A stretch of 64,000 bases of DNA from positions 1 to 64,000 of the forward strand of contig CANJZE010000013.1 of the NCBI GenBank assembly GCA_947479455.1. Direction: 5' to 3'. Positions 37,938-47,710 of this stretch are shown here, in pieces; positions within the stretch are counted from its first letter, which is position 1, and every line of letters begins with the position of its first letter. This stretch comes from Bacteroidota bacterium (lineage in GTDB: Bacteria; Bacteroidota; Bacteroidia; Chitinophagales; LD1). Under the pieces are notes generated by a model, which had not been told where the DNA came from, ran no database searches, and saw nothing but the letters and a program-made list of their open reading frames with translations. The position numbers were made by a program, and so were the translations under genes.

Positions 37938-38237
37938 TTACGCCTTCACCTCTTCCTTCTTCTCAACAGGATATGCTTGCAAAGACATTTCCATGCTTAT
38001 ACCCGATTTTTCGATGCGGATTTTTACGTTGGTATCCACTTCAAGCAATACGCTGCCATTGTCTTCTACTTTAATGATTTTGCCGTGAATGCCGCCTGTG
38101 GTAACCACACGTGCACCTTTTTCAATAGCCACTACAAAAGCAGCCTGCTCCTTGGCTTTTTTCGCTTGTGGGCGAATGAAGAAAAACCAGATAACGACTA
38201 ATAGTGCTCCGTAAAATACAATGATAATTGGGTCCAT
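37938..38237 (-). CDS. yajC: Preprotein translocase subunit YajC
   Basis: 99 aa; FFIRPQAKKAKEQ, VVTTGGIHGKIIKVEDN. Confidence 0.93.
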   Translation of the reverse strand: MDPIIIVFYGALLVVIWFFFIRPQAKKAKEQAAFVVAIEKGARVVTTGGIHGKIIKVEDNGSVLLEVDTNVKIRIEKSGISMEMSLQAYPVEKKEEVKA

Positions 38238-38270
38238 TTCTTTAGTATTAATGAATGATTGAGGTAAATA

Positions 38271-38708
38271 TTATTCTTTGGCTTTTACAAAACCTACTAT
38301 ATACAACATCTCATTTCGCTTAACCGTGTTGCAAACGAGCGTAACTGTTTTGTGTTGTTCATCATGTTTACCTGTAGAGTTAAACGTAACCTTTATAGTA
38401 GCAGTATCTCCCGGTTTAACGGGGTCTTTAGGAAACTCAGGAACAGTGCACCCGCAAGAACCGAACGCATTTGCGATAAGGAGGTTTTTGGTTCCGGTAT
38501 TTTTCAAAAGAAAAGCGTGATGAATTTTATCGCCTTCTTTTATAGTATCAAAACTAAACGTGGTAGAATCTATAAAAGTAACTTCGGTAGTGTCCTTAAG
38601 CAATTCGGCTTCCAACTTTGCGGTAGGAGGAAGTTCTCCTTTTTTGCGGCACGAAAAAATGCCAAAAACCAAAATGAAAGATAAAGCGAGAACAAATATT
38701 TTTTTCAT
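38271..38708 (-). CDS. DUF1573 domain lipoprotein
   Basis: 145 aa; lipobox GIFSCRKK; HHAFLLKNTGTKNLLIANAFGSCGCTVPEFPKDPVKPGDTATIKVTFNSTGK. Confidence 0.9.
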   Translation of the reverse strand: MKKIFVLALSFILVFGIFSCRKKGELPPTAKLEAELLKDTTEVTFIDSTTFSFDTIKEGDKIHHAFLLKNTGTKNLLIANAFGSCGCTVPEFPKDPVKPGDTATIKVTFNSTGKHDEQHKTVTLVCNTVKRNEMLYIVGFVKAKE

Positions 38709-38715
38709 AGCGGGG

Positions 38716-38745
38716 CAAAAGTAATTTCAATCTCCAAACTACAAA
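38716..38745 (-). promoter_or_regulatory. Bacteroidota promoter upstream of the DUF1573 gene
   Basis: Minus strand TTTG-N18-TACTTTTG (TTTG at 38742-38745, TAnnTTTG at 38716-38723). Confidence 0.55.
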
Positions 38746-38831
38746 CTTTTGTTCGCGCCTATGCAGTTAGTTTTAACGTTGATTTTATTTTCTGTTTTAC
38801 TTCCGCCATATTCATTTCCCTTTTCCGTATT

Positions 38832-41627
38832 TTGCCCCCGATGAATTTCTCCTTAAAATATTTTTTCTTTTTCTTTTTCGTCTTACTCGCTTTCGGCAAA
38901 TCTGCTTATGCTACGCACTACCGCGCAGGCGAAGTTATCTACAAACTCATTGGCACTTTTCAATATGAAGTAACCGTTATTACTTACACTAAAAATGACG
39001 GACAAAGTATTTTAGCAGACCGCGACACAGTGAAAGTAACTTGGGGTGATGGCACGTTTCAAGTATTACCTAGAACCAATGGTTTTGATGCTGACGGAAA
39101 CGGGTTCTTAGATGGTGTAATTGTTACTACCAGCCCGGTTACTATCAAAAAGAGTGAGTATAAAGGAACACATACTTACCCGGGAGTTCCTCCACCACCA
39201 AATCGTTTTTACATCATTGAATTCTACGACCAAAATAGAATAGACGGCATTAATAATATTGACAACGGCAACTCTGTTGACATTACTTTTTTTGTGGAAG
39301 ACACCTTAAAGTTCCCAACGGATTTAGCCAATATTGGATTCAATGCTTCACCTATCCTTTTATATCCGCCAATAGACTACGCCAATCTCAACGATACTTT
39401 TTATCATAATCCTCTCGCTTACGACCCAGATGGTGATAGTTTAGATTTTAGATTGGTGGCTTGCTTACAAGACCACAATTTGCAAGTTCCGGTATATTCA
39501 ACTCCTGACCAATATTGCACCGCGCAAGGTGTTCCGAATAACACATTCACCATTGACCGCCACACTGGGCAAATTGTTTGGGCGGTGCCGTGTCGCGTGG
39601 GGATTTTCAACATCGCCATTCTCATACGCGAGTTCAGAAACGGAATTAACCTGGGCACTTTGATTCGCGATATGCAAATTATTGTAGATAACCAACCAAA
39701 TGACCCACCACAAATAACCGAGATACATGATACTTGTGTACGTGCCGGAGAAAAACTAATTATTCGTGCCATTGCTCGTGACCCTAACGTTGGTCAACAA
39801 GTAACCATGACCGCAGATGGTGCGCCCTTTCATGTTAGTTCTCCTGCAACTTATAGCGCGGGAGTAAGTGGCAATCCAACCAGCGGTACCTTTACCTGGC
39901 AAACCGATTGCAGCCATATTCAGAGCCAAAATTACGTAACTGCTTTTAGAGCTATAGATAATTACCAAGTGCCTCCATTGGTTGATTTACAAACCTGGCA
40001 AATACATGTTATTGCTCCGCCACCTTTAAATCTTACTGCTGTTGCTTCTGCGCAAAAGGTTGTGCTTAACTGGCAGAATCCTTATGTGTGTGCATCGTCA
40101 TCTAACTTCCGTGGCTTTTCTGTTTGGCGAAAGATAGGTTGCGATAGTTTTACTTCTGCATATTGCGAAACAGGTTTGGCCGGTCATGGCTACACTAAGA
40201 TCACCGGAGCAAATATTTTTACTTACACCTATACTGATTTCGCCACGCTTGTGGGTCAGCAGTACAGTTACAGAATTCTAGCACATTTTGCCACGCTTTC
40301 ACCTAATGGTTTGTTCTTGTTAGATGCCAGCGAAAGTGTAACAAGCGATGAAGTTTGTGTGTTCATGCCAATCAGCGTTCCGGTAATTATCAATGTTGAT
40401 GTAACACAAACCGATATTGCCAACGGAAAAATTTTTGTGCGTTGGATGAAACCACTCACCGGTGGAATTAATCTTGACACTCTTCAAAATCCACCTCCTT
40501 ATCGTTTTGATTTATATCGAGGTAATGGTTTTAATTTTTCGAATCCTTTGTTGGTTCATTCATCATTAGATGCTGCTTCTTATTCGGTATTGATAGATAC
40601 GGAATACACAGACTCTAACATCAACACCAAAGATTCTGCATTTACTTACAAAGTGTTTTTGTTTTCCAACAACGATACTGTAGGGCCAAGTGCTGCGGCA
40701 TCTTCTGTTTATTTGAAGGTATTACCAAGCGACCAGTCGCTTGTTTTAAACTGGCAGGAAAATGTTCCGTGGACAAACGACAGTTTTGCAATTTATCGCT
40801 TGAATAAAATCACTTCATTGTTCGAAGCCATTGATACTGCTTATGCGCATACGTATGTTGACACGGGACTCATCAACGATTCCACTTATTGCTATTACGT
40901 GCAGGCATACGGACATTACACGGTCGCTGCATTTCCAAAACCGCTTATCAATAAATCGGAAGAAGCATGCGGCATTCCTATTGACACTACCCCGCCTTGT
41001 CCGCCTGTGTTGACTGTGCATAATGATTGCGACCAGTTCAACGGTCAGCCATGGACAGCAGCAGACTTCATCAACTATTTAACGTGGTCAATTCAAAGCG
41101 ATCCATGTTCATTCGACATCAATCGCTATTATATTTATTACGGAAATGATTCTACTTCCATGACTTTAATTGACAGCGTGCTTTCAAAAGATGATGCTAC
41201 TTACAATCATGTACTGAAGGAAAGTCTTGCGGGATGTTATGCCGTTACTGCTATCGACCGTGTCGGAAACCAAAGCCGTTACAGCAATGTGTTCTGTATT
41301 GATAACTGTCCGTATTATATATTGCCAAACACCTTTACACCAAATGGCGATGGACAAAATGATTTCTTCCATCCGTTTTATCCTTATCGTTTTGTTCCAA
41401 AAATTGAAATGAAAATTTACAATCGTTGGGGCGAAGAAGTATTCAATACTGAAGACCCTGAAATTCATTGGGACGGTAAAGACCAAAAGAGCGGCAAAGA
41501 ATGCAACGAAGGCGTTTATGTTTATGGCGGCTATTATTACGAGCAACACCAAACCGGCTTGGTGCGCAAACCTTTAAGCGGTGAGAAAAAAGGCGGAGGA
41601 TTTATTCATTTGTTACGAGGGAAATAA
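38832..41627 (+). CDS. Secreted protein with gliding-motility-associated (T9SS type B) C-terminal domain
   Basis: 931 aa; signal peptide; YILPNTFTPNGDGQNDFFHPF...NRWGEEVFNTEDPEIHWDGKD. Confidence 0.92.
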   Translation: MPPMNFSLKYFFFFFFVLLAFGKSAYATHYRAGEVIYKLIGTFQYEVTVITYTKNDGQSILADRDTVKVTWGDGTFQVLPRTNGFDADGNGFLDGVIVTTSPVTIKKSEYKGTHTYPGVPPPPNRFYIIEFYDQNRIDGINNIDNGNSVDITFFVEDTLKFPTDLANIGFNASPILLYPPIDYANLNDTFYHNPLAYDPDGDSLDFRLVACLQDHNLQVPVYSTPDQYCTAQGVPNNTFTIDRHTGQIVWAVPCRVGIFNIAILIREFRNGINLGTLIRDMQIIVDNQPNDPPQITEIHDTCVRAGEKLIIRAIARDPNVGQQVTMTADGAPFHVSSPATYSAGVSGNPTSGTFTWQTDCSHIQSQNYVTAFRAIDNYQVPPLVDLQTWQIHVIAPPPLNLTAVASAQKVVLNWQNPYVCASSSNFRGFSVWRKIGCDSFTSAYCETGLAGHGYTKITGANIFTYTYTDFATLVGQQYSYRILAHFATLSPNGLFLLDASESVTSDEVCVFMPISVPVIINVDVTQTDIANGKIFVRWMKPLTGGINLDTLQNPPPYRFDLYRGNGFNFSNPLLVHSSLDAASYSVLIDTEYTDSNINTKDSAFTYKVFLFSNNDTVGPSAAASSVYLKVLPSDQSLVLNWQENVPWTNDSFAIYRLNKITSLFEAIDTAYAHTYVDTGLINDSTYCYYVQAYGHYTVAAFPKPLINKSEEACGIPIDTTPPCPPVLTVHNDCDQFNGQPWTAADFINYLTWSIQSDPCSFDINRYYIYYGNDSTSMTLIDSVLSKDDATYNHVLKESLAGCYAVTAIDRVGNQSRYSNVFCIDNCPYYILPNTFTPNGDGQNDFFHPFYPYRFVPKIEMKIYNRWGEEVFNTEDPEIHWDGKDQKSGKECNEGVYVYGGYYYEQHQTGLVRKPLSGEKKGGGFIHLLRGK

Positions 41628-41630
41628 GAA

Positions 41631-41662
41631 TTTGAAAATTCGAGAATTCGGAAATTTGAAAA
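41631..41662. repeat. Octamer array TTTGAAAA TTCGAGAA TTCGGAAA TTTGAAAA
   Basis: Reverse complement is 31/32 identical to 9373..9404. Confidence 0.85.
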
Positions 41663-41678
41663 TGAAATACATAAGCAA

Positions 41679-42263
41679 GTGTTTACAGGAATTATAGAAT
41701 GCATAGGAAAAGTAGTTGACCTGAAAAAAAATGCAGGCAATCTTGATTTAATTATCTCCTCTCCTTTTTCACACGAATTAAAAATTGATCAAAGCGTTTC
41801 GCACAATGGCGTGTGCTTAACAGTAGTTGATGTAAATGCAAATACGCATCGTGTAACCGCTATTGATGAAACCCTGAAGAAATCAAACCTTAGCACTTTA
41901 CAAATTGGTGATGAAATAAACATAGAGCGCTGCACAAAAGTTGGGGATAGATTTGATGGACATATTGTGCAAGGGCATGTTGACCAAACAGGAGAAGCTG
42001 TTTCTGTAATAGAGCAGAACGGAAGTTGGCTCTACACGTTCAAATACCTACCATCAAAACAAAATATAGTTGTTGAAAAAGGCTCCATTTGTATAAACGG
42101 AATTTCACTTACTGCTTTTAATGCAAAAGATGATTTGTTCTCCGTAGCTATTATTCCTTACACTTACGAGCACACAAATCTCAAACAAGTAAAAAAAGGT
42201 TCTTTAGTAAATCTTGAGTTTGATATTATAGGGAAGTATGTGGCAAGAATGATGGAGTTCTGA
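41679..42263 (+). CDS. ribE: Riboflavin synthase alpha subunit (GTG start)
   Basis: 194 aa; MFTGIIECIGKV, duplicated lumazine-binding domains, GHIVQGHVDQTG; start codon is GTG. Confidence 0.93.
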   Translation: MFTGIIECIGKVVDLKKNAGNLDLIISSPFSHELKIDQSVSHNGVCLTVVDVNANTHRVTAIDETLKKSNLSTLQIGDEINIERCTKVGDRFDGHIVQGHVDQTGEAVSVIEQNGSWLYTFKYLPSKQNIVVEKGSICINGISLTAFNAKDDLFSVAIIPYTYEHTNLKQVKKGSLVNLEFDIIGKYVARMMEF

Positions 42264-42270
42264 CCCCATC

Positions 42271-43227
42271 CTAGGAACTCGCACGTTTCAATCTATCGTT
42301 AATCGCCCTTCCCAATCCTTCATCAGGAAATTTCACGGCAACAATTTCTTCCACATCACTTTCATCTAAACTTCGCATAGCGGCAAAAAGATTTTTTGCT
42401 GCTTCATTCAAATCCCCTTTTGCTGAAAGCAAAATTTGGTTTTTCTTTTCAATTCCTTCTATGTATTTATCGAAACCAATCACTCCTATTTTACTCGTCT
42501 GCATTTCCATTTTCGAATTTTCGAATTCTCGAATTTTCAAATTTTTAGAAGGAGCATAATGACTCTTCAACATTCCCGGAGTTTTCGGATTCGAACTTTC
42601 GGTGAGTTCAACGTGAACTTTTCCAATTACATTTTCTATTTCTTCTATTTCTAAACCACCGAGGCGATAAATGATTGCTTCATTATTTTCAAAACCTACA
42701 ATAGTTGATTCAACTCCTACACTTGTTGCACTTCCATCCAATATGTAAGGGATTTTATTTTGCAATTGGGCAAATACATGTTGAGCAGTTGTAGGGCTTA
42801 TATAGCCAAACGGATTTGCACTTGGTGCCGCTAACGGAAAATCAAGTTGTTTCAATAACTCAAGCGTTAATGGATGATTTGGAATTCGAATCGCCACAGA
42901 ATCCAATCCTGAAGTAACTAAATCAGGAATAAGTTTTTTCTTCTTGAGTAAAACGGTTACAGGACCGGGTGAAAATTTTTCGAAAAGCAATTTCGCTTTG
43001 GCAGGAATTGCTTCCACATACTTTTCAATTTCAGCAATAGAAAACACATGTACAATCAAAGGATCAAAATGCGGGCGGTTCTTTACACTGAAAATTTTCA
43101 GCACAGCATCTTCGTTCAGCGCATTGGTTGCGAGTCCGTAAACAGTTTCAGTAGGAATACCAACAGGCTCTCCGCTTTCCAAAAACTTCTTCGCTATACT
43201 AATATCCTTTCCAATTTCCGTTTTCAT
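42271..43227 (-). CDS. L-threonylcarbamoyladenylate synthase (Sua5/TsaC family)
   Basis: 318 aa; GIPTETVYGLATNA, KNRPHFDPLIVHV, PLAAPSANPFGYISPT, TPGMLKSHYAP. Confidence 0.93.
   Translation of the reverse strand: MKTEIGKDISIAKKFLESGEPVGIPTETVYGLATNALNEDAVLKIFSVKNRPHFDPLIVHVFSIAEIEKYVEAIPAKAKLLFEKFSPGPVTVLLKKKKLIPDLVTSGLDSVAIRIPNHPLTLELLKQLDFPLAAPSANPFGYISPTTAQHVFAQLQNKIPYILDGSATSVGVESTIVGFENNEAIIYRLGGLEIEEIENVIGKVHVELTESSNPKTPGMLKSHYAPSKNLKIREFENSKMEMQTSKIGVIGFDKYIEGIEKKNQILLSAKGDLNEAAKNLFAAMRSLDESDVEEIVAVKFPDEGLGRAINDRLKRASS
42510..42545. repeat. Octamer array TTTTCGAA TTTTCGAA TTCTCGAA TTTTCAAA inside the Sua5/TsaC CDS
   Basis: Period-8 framing, translated as NLKIREFENSKME. Confidence 0.85.
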
Positions 43228-43240
43228 GCGGCACTAAAAT

Positions 43241-43279
43241 AAAAAGTCCTGTTCAGCATATAGTTGAACAGGACTTTTT
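43241..43279 (-). terminator. Rho-independent terminator
   Basis: Perfect 15-bp inverted repeat AAAAAGTCCTGTTCA-gcatatagt-TGAACAGGACTTTTT downstream of the 43297..43995 gene; T-run on both strands. Confidence 0.85.
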
Positions 43280-43296
43280 CACTTCAAAAAAATCAA

Positions 43297-43995
43297 TCAA
43301 CGCTCGGTAAAAAAATTTCTTGTTTCAATTACCACAGCACCTCCAGTGCAGTCGCCATATTTTGGTGGAAGAAACCCCGTATAACTTCTATAAGTGTCTA
43401 ACCCGCATAGCGGAATATTTGCAGTACCCATAACGCGCGCGCCATCTATATAATAGGAGAGCGCACCGGCTCTTGCACCGCGAACATAAAATTGTCCTTT
43501 GTCTTCAATAGTTCCAGGCATACTCTCCTGAAGTTGCGAAAGCTTTTGAATAGGCATGTGCTTTATATCGTCTCTCTCCAAAGTGCGTACCCCTTGTGGT
43601 TGTAAAGGATCAAGTAGTGCAACGCGGTATTCTTTTTTTACGACTTCGCCCATAGCTATAGCAGTATTGAGTTCCGCATTTGCCTCTTTAACTTCATCAT
43701 TCCCAATTTTAAAATTTTCAATAATTACACGATTGCTCATGTAGGAAACCGAGATGGTGTAAACGCCCGCAGGCATATTACTAGCATAGTAAAACCCCTT
43801 CTCGTTAGTCAAAAGTGTTTTTTGATTTCCCTGGCAATCGAGCACTACAGTGGCATCGCCAACGGGTTCTTTAGATACCGGATCAACAACCTGACCCATA
43901 ATGCTGCCCCCGATATACGAAGCAAATGAAGAATGGAAAGAAAAAATTAACAACAGCGCGACCGCCCCGCGCAACATGGTTTTGGTGGTTTTCAT
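43297..43995 (-). CDS. Carboxypeptidase-like regulatory domain plus TonB plug-like domain, no barrel
   Basis: 232 aa; GSIMGQVVDPVSKEPVGDATVVLDCQGN; plug-like GQFYVRGARAGALSYYIDGARVMG; ends before any barrel. Confidence 0.7.
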   Translation of the reverse strand: MKTTKTMLRGAVALLLIFSFHSSFASYIGGSIMGQVVDPVSKEPVGDATVVLDCQGNQKTLLTNEKGFYYASNMPAGVYTISVSYMSNRVIIENFKIGNDEVKEANAELNTAIAMGEVVKKEYRVALLDPLQPQGVRTLERDDIKHMPIQKLSQLQESMPGTIEDKGQFYVRGARAGALSYYIDGARVMGTANIPLCGLDTYRSYTGFLPPKYGDCTGGAVVIETRNFFTER

Positions 43996-44080
43996 AAAAG
44001 CCTATTTAATGGTGATGAATTGAATTCTTGAAGTAGATGCACACGCAACACTTATTCCACACCTGGAGGAGAGAAATTTG

Positions 44081-44656
44081 CTACCAGCCTTTTGAAAGAG
44101 ATACCGGTGCCATCACCTGAGTTCCGTCAACAAAGAATTTAACTTGATTACTTCCTTTCACAATTACTTTTCCCCTTTCAACATCAACACATGCTTGCAT
44201 ACTTAGTGTTTCATTCAACGAGCGTGTAATATTTCCAGGAGCATTTTCACTTAGCTTGATATTTGTTGAACTTACCGAACTCATAAGATTTTCTTTCAAT
44301 TCTAGTTCAACGGTTATTGGCAAGTTTTCGTTGTTGCTCACCATAAAATTTATCTCAGAAGTGTAGCTGTCATACACCCGTACTTTATTCATAAAGAAAG
44401 TTCGGTCGTTGTAAGTAATGCGCATTTGATAACGGCCTGTAGGAAGATGCTCGGCATAGTAATAACCATATTCATTGGCGGTAACTGTAATTCTCTCCAT
44501 GTTATTCTCGAAAATAATTTCGGCATAGGCAACCGACTTCATGTTCTCTTTTTGAAAAACTTTACCTACCACACCGCCCATCGAAATAGCTTGTGCAGTT
44601 TGGCCTGTAAACAATAGGAAGATACAAGTGATTGAGGTATGGAATGATGTTTTCAT
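44081..44656 (-). CDS. Carboxypeptidase-like regulatory domain protein, plug-like C-terminus
   Basis: 191 aa; GGVVGKVFQKENMKSVAYAEIIFENNM; C-terminal VKGSNQVKFFVDGTQVMAPVSLSKGW. Confidence 0.65.
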   Translation of the reverse strand: MKTSFHTSITCIFLLFTGQTAQAISMGGVVGKVFQKENMKSVAYAEIIFENNMERITVTANEYGYYYAEHLPTGRYQMRITYNDRTFFMNKVRVYDSYTSEINFMVSNNENLPITVELELKENLMSSVSSTNIKLSENAPGNITRSLNETLSMQACVDVERGKVIVKGSNQVKFFVDGTQVMAPVSLSKGW

Positions 44657-44950
44657 TTGGTCAGGATTTAACCCTAAATATAAACCACAAAACTCAGGTT
44701 GTCAATTTTTAGTCACTTTTTGAAACAAAATATTTTGCACCAAATTCGTATCACTAACTTTACGTTCAGAACGAATTTGGTTTATCTTCCATCAAAATTG
44801 TTGAAAACCCCCGAGGAACTGTTAGTGGAACGGTGAAGAAAAAAAAAAGACAGATTGTTTTTGATTGCGTTTTCGAAAATGAATGTTTGCATCCCTTTTA
44901 AAAATAGCACTGGCATTTTGACGATGCCGAAATAAAATAAGACAATAGTT

Positions 44951-46525
44951 ATGGCAGATGTAGAATTAGTGAAAAAATCACTACTTAGAAAATCGACTTC
45001 GGATGTTAACCTGTTGGATTACGGCAAACTACCCCCACAAGCAAAAGAGTTAGAAGAAGCTGTGCTAGGCGCAGTAATGATTGAGCAGAACGCCATCAAC
45101 GAAGTGATTGATATTCTCAAAGAAGATTCGTTTTATGTTGATGCTCACCAACGAATTTGGCGCGCTATTCTTTCTCTATATCAAAATCAAGCACCAATTG
45201 ATTTGCTAACTGTAACGGAGCAATTACGAAAGAACGGTGAGTTAGATGCGGCTGGTGGTCCTTTCTTTGTTGCACAGTTAACAAACAAAATTGGTTCTGC
45301 TGCCAATGTTGAATATCACGCACGCGTGCTAGCCGAAAAATTTATTCAGCGCAGATTAATTGCCACTTCTTCCGAGATTATCAAAGATGCTTACGAAGAC
45401 ACCACCGATGTTTTTGAACTTTTAGATAAAGCTGAGAAAAACCTTTTCAGCATTGCTGAAAACAATTTGAAACGTGATTCAGCCGATATTCAATCGCTCG
45501 TGTTTAAAGAATTGGAAGAGTTAAACATTCGAATGAATAACGACCAGGACCACATGAACGGAGTGGCATCTGGTTTCATCGATTTAGATAAAGCAACGGG
45601 TGGCTGGCAAAAATCTGATTTGATTATCGTGGCGGCTCGTCCTGCCATGGGTAAAACTGCGTTTACGTTGGCTCTTGCCCGCAACGCAGCCATTGACCAT
45701 AAAAAACCGGTAGCTATTTTCTCGCTTGAAATGAGCAGCGCGCAGTTAGTGCAACGTTTAATTTCTATGGAAACGCATATTCCATCTGACAAAATAAGAA
45801 AGGGAAATCTCGAGCCCTACGAGTATCAGATTCTCACTTCTAAAATTGACCACTTAAAAAATGCTTCCATTTTTATTGACGATACACCGGCAATCAATGT
45901 GTTTGAGTTAAGAAGCAAATGCAGAAGACTGAAACAGCAACACGATATACAGTTAGTAGTGATTGACTATTTGCAGTTGATGAGCGGAACGGTTGATGGC
46001 AAAGGTGGTGGTAACCGCGAACAAGAAATCAGTCAAATTTCTCGCTCGTTGAAAGGAATGGCGAAAGAACTGGGCATTCCAGTAATTGCACTTTCGCAGT
46101 TATCGCGTGCAGTGGAAACCAGAGGTGGTGATAAGAGACCAATACTTTCTGATTTGCGTGAATCGGGAGCCATTGAGCAGGATGCCGATATCGTTATCTT
46201 TTTGTATCGTGCCGAATACTATCAGTTAGATCAGGATGCCGAAGGCAATCCAACAAAAGATATTGCCGAAGTAATTATTGCCAAGCACAGGAACGGGCCG
46301 GTGAGGACGGTGCGCACACGATTCATTAATCGTTTTGCAAAATTTGAAAACTTAGATGAAATAGGTGCAGGGGACCAATACTTGGAAATGAACGACAGTG
46401 GTGAAAAACGCAAGTTCAAGAAATTCCAATCGAGAATAAATGAAGATGAAGCAGGTGAAAAAGACGACAACTCTTTTGAGAAACGTCACAAGCCTGAAGA
46501 TTTCAACGAGGATACTCCGTTCTAA
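44951..46525 (+). CDS. dnaB: Replicative DNA helicase
   Basis: 524 aa; PPQAKELEEAVLGAVM, AARPAMGKTAFTLALARNAA, LSQLSRAVETRGGDKRPILSDLRESGAIEQDAD. Confidence 0.97.
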   Translation: MADVELVKKSLLRKSTSDVNLLDYGKLPPQAKELEEAVLGAVMIEQNAINEVIDILKEDSFYVDAHQRIWRAILSLYQNQAPIDLLTVTEQLRKNGELDAAGGPFFVAQLTNKIGSAANVEYHARVLAEKFIQRRLIATSSEIIKDAYEDTTDVFELLDKAEKNLFSIAENNLKRDSADIQSLVFKELEELNIRMNNDQDHMNGVASGFIDLDKATGGWQKSDLIIVAARPAMGKTAFTLALARNAAIDHKKPVAIFSLEMSSAQLVQRLISMETHIPSDKIRKGNLEPYEYQILTSKIDHLKNASIFIDDTPAINVFELRSKCRRLKQQHDIQLVVIDYLQLMSGTVDGKGGGNREQEISQISRSLKGMAKELGIPVIALSQLSRAVETRGGDKRPILSDLRESGAIEQDADIVIFLYRAEYYQLDQDAEGNPTKDIAEVIIAKHRNGPVRTVRTRFINRFAKFENLDEIGAGDQYLEMNDSGEKRKFKKFQSRINEDEAGEKDDNSFEKRHKPEDFNEDTPF

Positions 46526-46532
46526 AATTTGC

Positions 46533-47600
46533 TCAAGCGAGGTCCACACCTTCGGCTGTAGCACGATATTTTGCGATATGCTCATGCATTACCTTAAACC
46601 ATAATGGAGGAAAGAGTGAAAGCACCATCATGCCCGGGTAACCGGTAGGCATTTGTGGGCTATGGTCGAAGTGCCGAAGCACTTGATATTTTCTTGATGG
46701 CAAATAATGATGGTCGCTATGACGCGTTAATTCAAACAACATAATTCTACCAATAGGATGATTCGAATTCCATGAATGTATGGGAAGAACTTTCTCATAA
46801 TATTCACCATCAACCTTCTTTCTTCTTAACCCATAATGCTCAATGTAGTTTACTGTTTCGAGCAAAAGAAAACCAATGGTAGCCGAAGCTATAAAACACA
46901 ACATCACTTTCCAATTCCACACATAACAGATAGTAGCAAGCATACCAATTTGAATGATTTGATAAATAAGCATTTCATTGTGGTAACTCCAGAAACTTTG
47001 ATTTGCTTTTTTCAAACGTTCCCCTTCAATATGCCAAGCCGATAGCCAACTATCGCGCACGGAACGAATAAAGAACGCATAAATATTCTCCCCATATCTT
47101 GAAGAAGCGGGATCTTCATCGGTAGAAACATTTTTATGGTGGCCGCGATTGTGCTCAATAAAAAAGTGCAAGTAAAGCGAAGTAGACAAGAGCATTTTGC
47201 TCATCAGTTGTTCATACCAGGTGTTGCGGTGCCCAAGTTCATGAGCCACGTTAATACCCAACACGCCACAAGCCATACCGAAAGCGAAAATCATTCCCAG
47301 CTTTACCCAAAGTGCCAACGTGCCATCATCGACTCGATTCAAAAAATAAAACATGAGCGTGAACTGAAGTGGCACAACACTCCAAACTATGAAATCATAC
47401 GTCCAATCTTTTTTCGCCATCTCTTCTTCTGCTTTTTCCATATTCCAAGTGCTGCCTTTAAAAAAAAGTTCGAGCAAAGGAATGAGTCCAAAAATGTAAA
47501 GTGGTGCTATGAAAATAAATTTGCCTCCAAATACAAGCGAGGTCATAATAATTCCAATGCTTAGATAAACCGAAGCGTATTTGAAAAATCGTAGTGACAT
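46533..47600 (-). CDS. Alkane 1-monooxygenase (AlkB-like membrane di-iron)
   Basis: 355 aa; His boxes HELGHR, EHNRGHHKN, RHSDHHYLP. Confidence 0.88.
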   Translation of the reverse strand: MSLRFFKYASVYLSIGIIMTSLVFGGKFIFIAPLYIFGLIPLLELFFKGSTWNMEKAEEEMAKKDWTYDFIVWSVVPLQFTLMFYFLNRVDDGTLALWVKLGMIFAFGMACGVLGINVAHELGHRNTWYEQLMSKMLLSTSLYLHFFIEHNRGHHKNVSTDEDPASSRYGENIYAFFIRSVRDSWLSAWHIEGERLKKANQSFWSYHNEMLIYQIIQIGMLATICYVWNWKVMLCFIASATIGFLLLETVNYIEHYGLRRKKVDGEYYEKVLPIHSWNSNHPIGRIMLFELTRHSDHHYLPSRKYQVLRHFDHSPQMPTGYPGMMVLSLFPPLWFKVMHEHIAKYRATAEGVDLA

Positions 47601-47710
47601 AGTTTTGATTTAGTAAACGCAATTTAAAAACTGTTATGTAGAAACAAAAAACCAAGGTGTTAGTGTTATCGGTGTTTTCTTTCTAAACTTAAAAATGTAC
47701 TTTCATTTTT

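Noticed and set aside
37817-38088. ORFs 37817..38074 and 37891..38088
   Set aside because: Translate the BIME-like palindrome (VTLSLSKG...) and the antisense of yajC; spurious.
42570-42620. GGATTCGAAC-like sequence resembling a tRNA T-arm
   Set aside because: Lies within the Sua5/TsaC coding sequence and no acceptor or anticodon stems can be drawn around it.
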